From Nocardioides cavernae (lineage in GTDB: Bacteria > Actinomycetota > Actinomycetes > Propionibacteriales > Nocardioidaceae): DNA of 64,000 bases. Made by a program: the position numbers and the translations under genes. Below, in pieces: positions 61,245 to 64,000 of the stretch. Position 1 is the stretch's first letter. The number at the start of each line of letters is the position of its first letter. The stretch is from NCBI RefSeq assembly GCF_013410035.1, contig NZ_JACCBW010000001.1:62001-126000 (forward strand). Reading direction: 5' to 3'. The notes beneath the pieces were generated by a model. It searched no databases. It was not told where the DNA came from and was given only the letters and a program-made list of their open reading frames with translations.

Positions 61245-62786
61245 ATGATCGAGACGCTGGAACGGGACGCAGCGGAGGTCGACGACGACCTCTCCGCTGC
61301 CGGCCTGCTCGCGCTCGCTCGGTCCCGCAAAGCTGCCGAGGATCGTGCGGCGGCTGACCTGCTGGACGTTGCCGCCCGGTGGGCGGACCTCCACCCGCCG
61401 GAGTCGATCCACTCCGCCGCGTCGTTCGCCGTGCCGGGCTGTGAGCACGAGGAACCCATCGCCGGTCCGGGCACGCCTTTGGTCGCGGAGTTCTGCATCG
61501 CTGAGCTCGGTGCGGTGCTGGGCATCTCGACGACCGCGGCGAAGCGGCTCGTCGGACACGCCCTCGAGCTGCGCCACCGACTCCCACGGCTGTGGACTGG
61601 GGTGCAGTCGGGTGCCGTGCCGGCGTGGCGGGCCCGGTCGGTCGCCGAGACGACGATCCACTCCTCACCTCCGTTGACGGTCGAGGCCGCAGCCTTCGTC
61701 GACTCACAGGTCGCCGCGGCCGCCGGCCGGATCGGTCCCGCGCAGCTGGACCGCTTGGTTGCGGAGGCGATCAAGCGGTACGACCTCGCCGACGCTGATC
61801 CCGCCGACGACCCGGAGGACGGGTGGCAGCACGTGGACCCCCGCCACGCCACCCTCCACGGCGAGGACGTCCACTACGCCGGCACGATGAGGTTCGAGGC
61901 CGAGCTCGACATCGCAGACGCCCTCGACCTCGACCGCGCACTGGCCCATGGCGCCGCGACGATGAAGGCATTGGGCTCGGAGGCGTCTCTTGACGTCCGC
62001 CGCTCCGCTGCACTCGGAGACCTCGCCCGCACCCAGACCGCCCTCGACCTGTTCACGCAAAGTGGTCGAGCAGCCCGCGCCACAGATGAAGGTGGTCGAG
62101 TAGCCCGCGAGGCGGTACACGAAGGCGGTCGGGTAGCCCGCGAGGCGGTACACGAAGGCGGTCGAGTAGCCCGCGAGGAACGAGCGGGCGTATCGAGACC
62201 CCACCTTCCACCAGAAGGCGGTCGAGTAGCCCGTGAGGAACGAGCAGGCGTATCGAGACCCCACCTCCCGCACTCCCGCGAGGTCGTCCTGCACGCCCAC
62301 TTCAACGTGGGCGACACCGTGCTGGACGCGACCGGTCGCCTCGAGGAAGGCCAGCGCCTGATCCTGCTAGACCACGTCAAGGATTGGTGCACCGACACCC
62401 ATAACAAGGTCACCATCCGTCCCGTCATCGACCTGAACGCCGAGCTCTCGACGCCGGCCTACGAACCCACCACCCGGATCCGCGAGGCCTTGATCCTCCG
62501 CAACAAGACGTGCGTGTTCCCGTGGTGCACGAGATCCGCCCGCCGCTGCGACCTCGACCACGTCATCCCCCACGACGCCGGCGGACCCACCTCCACGTCC
62601 AACCTCGCACCGCTGTGCCGCACCCACCACCGGCTCAAGACCCACAGCTCCTGGCACTACGAGACCACCGCGCCCGGGACGTACGAGTGGACCTCACCCC
62701 ACGGCCACCGCTTCCGCCGCGACCCCACCGGCACCCAACCGATCGGCGACGACCCACCCGACGTCCCGCGACCCCGCCGACGATGA
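61245..62786 (+). CDS. DUF222-HNH endonuclease-like protein with in-frame repeat insertion
   Basis: A 513-residue protein of the 13E12/DUF222-HNH family common in actinobacteria. Residues 1-270 are the helical DUF222 domain; about 395-480 is the HNH nuclease fold with CVFPWC, CDLDHVIPHDAGG (His), SNLAPLC (Asn) and THHRLK (His). Between them (about 274-339) sits a Gly/Arg/Glu-rich stretch of GGRVARE units, encoded by palindromic repeats, not conserved in the family. A perfect TATAAT (61232-61237) lies 7 nt before ATG 61245, so the mRNA is leaderless. Nuclease role inferred; no partner genes nearby. Confidence 0.9.
   Translation: MIETLERDAAEVDDDLSAAGLLALARSRKAAEDRAAADLLDVAARWADLHPPESIHSAASFAVPGCEHEEPIAGPGTPLVAEFCIAELGAVLGISTTAAKRLVGHALELRHRLPRLWTGVQSGAVPAWRARSVAETTIHSSPPLTVEAAAFVDSQVAAAAGRIGPAQLDRLVAEAIKRYDLADADPADDPEDGWQHVDPRHATLHGEDVHYAGTMRFEAELDIADALDLDRALAHGAATMKALGSEASLDVRRSAALGDLARTQTALDLFTQSGRAARATDEGGRVAREAVHEGGRVAREAVHEGGRVAREERAGVSRPHLPPEGGRVAREERAGVSRPHLPHSREVVLHAHFNVGDTVLDATGRLEEGQRLILLDHVKDWCTDTHNKVTIRPVIDLNAELSTPAYEPTTRIREALILRNKTCVFPWCTRSARRCDLDHVIPHDAGGPTSTSNLAPLCRTHHRLKTHSSWHYETTAPGTYEWTSPHGHRFRRDPTGTQPIGDDPPDVPRPRRR
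62064..62260 (+). repeat. five palindromic repeat units translated inside the HNH gene
   Basis: Units starting GGTCGAG/GGG(C/T)AGCCCG begin at 62064, 62094, 62127, 62160 and 62220. The last two are complete 41-bp imperfect palindromes (62160-62200, 62220-62260) ending CGTATCGAGACC, each arm echoing GGTC...GCCCGC. The earlier ones are half units joined by GAGGCGGTACACGAAG. Such GGTCGAGTAGCC...CGAGACC elements are REP-like in actinobacterial genomes as I recall. The protein stays in frame through all of them. Confidence 0.8.
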
Positions 62787-62798
62787 CCACGCCCCACA

Positions 62799-62824
62799 CC
62801 CCGCCCGTCACCACGAGGGCGGGG
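62799..62824. terminator. hairpin between HNH gene and NUDIX gene
   Basis: CCCCGCCC and GGGCGGGG pair perfectly around a 10-nt loop (gtcaccacga). It lies 12 nt after the HNH stop and 12 nt after the NUDIX stop on the other strand, so it suits both convergent genes. Confidence 0.6.
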
Positions 62825-62836
62825 CCACAGGCACGC

Positions 62837-63325
62837 TCAGCGGCCGAGCCGACCACCCGCCCCGAAGGACCTCCGGATCCCCGGGTCGCGCACCAGGTCG
62901 GCCGCGGCGCTCGGGAAGAGCGGGAGTCGTTCCCGCCGATCGTCCACGGGCCGCCAGACGACAGGGACCTCGCTCCCATCGCTCTCGATGAGCGACGCGC
63001 CCTCCAGCGCCGGGGCGGGGTCGAGCCGGCCGAGGTGGACGAAGACGACCTCGTGGCCCAGTGTGCCGTCGATGTGGAAGATGTTCTCGACGGCCGCCAC
63101 GAAGGACAGGTGCCGGATGGCGGCACCGAGCTCTTCGTGCACCTCCCGCACGATCGCGTCGCGGTGGGTCTCCCCCAGCTCCACACCACCTCCGATGAGG
63201 CGGTGGTAGCCGGTCGGGTGCTCCTGCGTCGGGGGGTTCACGCTGACGGCATGCGTGGTGAAGTCCTCGTTGGGCGCGATCAGCATCGCCTTGACCCGGA
63301 TCACGGATCGGTCGATCGGGGCCAT
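62837..63325 (-). CDS. NUDIX hydrolase
   Basis: A 162-residue NUDIX protein. The box GVELGETHRDAIVREVHEELG (one residue per position, about 47-68) satisfies Gx5Ex7REUxEExGU. Substrate unknown; the YHRLIGGGVELGE start suggests the ADP-sugar/Ap4A-type versatile group. ATG 63325 follows CAGCAT by 6 nt with no Shine-Dalgarno, probably leaderless. It diverges from a histidine kinase gene. Confidence 0.9.
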   Translation of the reverse strand: MAPIDRSVIRVKAMLIAPNEDFTTHAVSVNPPTQEHPTGYHRLIGGGVELGETHRDAIVREVHEELGAAIRHLSFVAAVENIFHIDGTLGHEVVFVHLGRLDPAPALEGASLIESDGSEVPVVWRPVDDRRERLPLFPSAAADLVRDPGIRRSFGAGGRLGR

Positions 63326-63438
63326 GGGTGCATGCTGGCAGAACGGCGTGCCGCCGGGGCAGGGTCGGCGGCCACCACCTGACCCCCTCGGCCATCCGGC
63401 CGATCCACGGCGGCGCCCGTGCGCACTACCGTGCACGC

Positions 63439-64000
63439 GTGCTCACCTATGCCCGGTCGCTGGTCCGGTCCGTGTGGCGCCTGCCCGCGCCCGCGGACGC
63501 ACGGCCGCCGGGGAGCCTCGACCTGGCGCTCGTCGCGGCCGCGGGAGTGCTGGGCGTGGTCGAGGCGACCGTGCTGCGCCCGGAGATGGACCACCGCGTG
63601 CTCACGCTGGTGAGCTTCCTGTTCTGGTTGCCGTCGCTGCTCGTGCGCCGCACCATCCCCGTGGCGACGGTGGTCGTGTTCGCCGTGGTGATGTGCGTGG
63701 CGACGGTCCTCGCCGGTGGCGCGACGGACGACCTCAACACGGCGGTGGTCGCGCTGCTCATCCCCTACTCGCTGACCCGGTGGGCGCGGGGTGACGCGAT
63801 GGTCGGCGGCCTCTCCCTCTTCCTGCTGGTGGCGGGGATCTCGCTGGTGTCCCAGCCCCTCGCGACGGCCGACCGCGTCGGAGGCACGGCGGTCGTTGTA
63901 GCCGCGGCGGCCGTGGGCGCCGTGCTGCGCACCCGGTCGATGCTGCGCTCGCGCCAGCTCGACGACGTACGCCGAGCGGAGCGCGAGAGCCTGGCCCGCG
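63439..64000 (+). CDS. NarL-partner-type histidine kinase, N-terminal membrane part (cut by window end)
   Basis: The first 187 residues are visible, from GTG 63439. After a basic N-terminus (LTYARSLVRSVWRLPAPAD) come about five to six membrane segments, then LRSRQLDDVRRAERESLAR, the charged helix that normally leads into the HisKA_3 dimerisation domain (next residues beyond the window). TACCGT (63427-63432) is 6 nt upstream of the GTG, leaderless. The kinase call rests on this junction and on the multi-TM shape, so the family is probable rather than certain. Confidence 0.7.
   Translation, partial: MLTYARSLVRSVWRLPAPADARPPGSLDLALVAAAGVLGVVEATVLRPEMDHRVLTLVSFLFWLPSLLVRRTIPVATVVVFAVVMCVATVLAGGATDDLNTAVVALLIPYSLTRWARGDAMVGGLSLFLLVAGISLVSQPLATADRVGGTAVVVAAAAVGAVLRTRSMLRSRQLDDVRRAERESLAR

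Noticed and set aside
1..64000. CRISPR array, IS element, prophage, restriction or toxin-antitoxin system
   Set aside because: No regularly spaced repeats, transposase, integrase, methylase or TA pair was found; the DUF222-HNH gene is a common genomic resident and not evidence for a mobile element on its own.

Overview
The window is high-GC DNA with nearly every base inside a tightly packed gene, GTG and TTG starts, many 4-bp ATGA/GTGA overlaps and many start codons sitting 6-8 nt after a TAnnnT hexamer. Together with a CofC (coenzyme F420) gene, an HU protein with a lysine-rich tail, an IclR-leuCD pair, an AdaA-AlkA fusion and DUF222-HNH and DUF5709 genes, this points to a free-living actinobacterium, most likely Nocardioides or another Nocardioidaceae. 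No rRNA, prophage, IS element or CRISPR array was seen, and no stretch longer than about 290 bp lacks a gene.

Layout. 1-5.8 kb: acyltransferase (cut by the edge), cofC, hup, leuDC and a divergent IclR regulator. 5.8-7.8 kb: ogt and an Ada-AlkA fusion (alkylation repair). 7.9-12.0 kb: a compact Asp23/AmaP envelope-stress cluster of seven genes, divergent from an ECF sigma gene and a further Asp23-like gene. 12.0-18.0 kb: CitA/CitB-type two-component system, divergent from a tctCBA tripartite tricarboxylate transporter ending in a universal stress protein. 18.0-35.8 kb: sugar region with a CopC-like protein, a TIM-barrel sugar isomerase, a 2276-residue secreted ThuA/sugar-dehydrogenase/PKD protein, and a xylose operon (ROK repressor, ABC importer, oxidoreductase, xylA) with xylB upstream. 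35.9-40.9 kb: tRNA-Glu, tRNA-Gln, a CPBP protease, gltX, a FAH-family hydrolase and a PLP decarboxylase. 41.0-49.4 kb: an uncharacterised protein, a sulfotransferase, then an ethanolamine-type permease divergent from a five-gene gamma-glutamylation pathway. 49.5-52.6 kb: pentapeptide protein, TetR (BioQ-like) and bioYMN biotin importer. 52.8-57.5 kb: amidase, FMN reductase/TetR pair, small membrane protein, and cimA behind a transcription attenuator. 57.6-64 kb: DUF1345 membrane protein, DUF5709 protein, membrane-anchored Ser/Thr kinase, TraR-type zinc finger, DUF222-HNH protein carrying in-frame repeats, NUDIX hydrolase and the start of a histidine kinase.

How the genes work together. Branched-chain amino-acid synthesis appears twice: leuCD next to an IclR regulator, and cimA behind an Ile-rich leader peptide plus terminator. 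The xylose operon has a promoter whose -10 lies inside a 12-bp inverted repeat that matches the classic Bacillus XylR operator; import, isomerisation (xylA) and phosphorylation (xylB) are all present. The 44-49 kb cluster holds everything needed to glutamylate an amino alcohol such as ethanolamine, oxidise it twice and release the product. The biotin importer genes follow two BioQ-like operator boxes.

The most noteworthy signals are the cimA attenuator, the Bacillus-like xyl operator, the amine/amino-alcohol pathway logic, the giant ThuA fusion, the palindromic repeats translated inside the HNH gene, and the widespread leaderless gene starts. All assignments rest on reading the sequence and on remembered family hallmarks; no database search was run.
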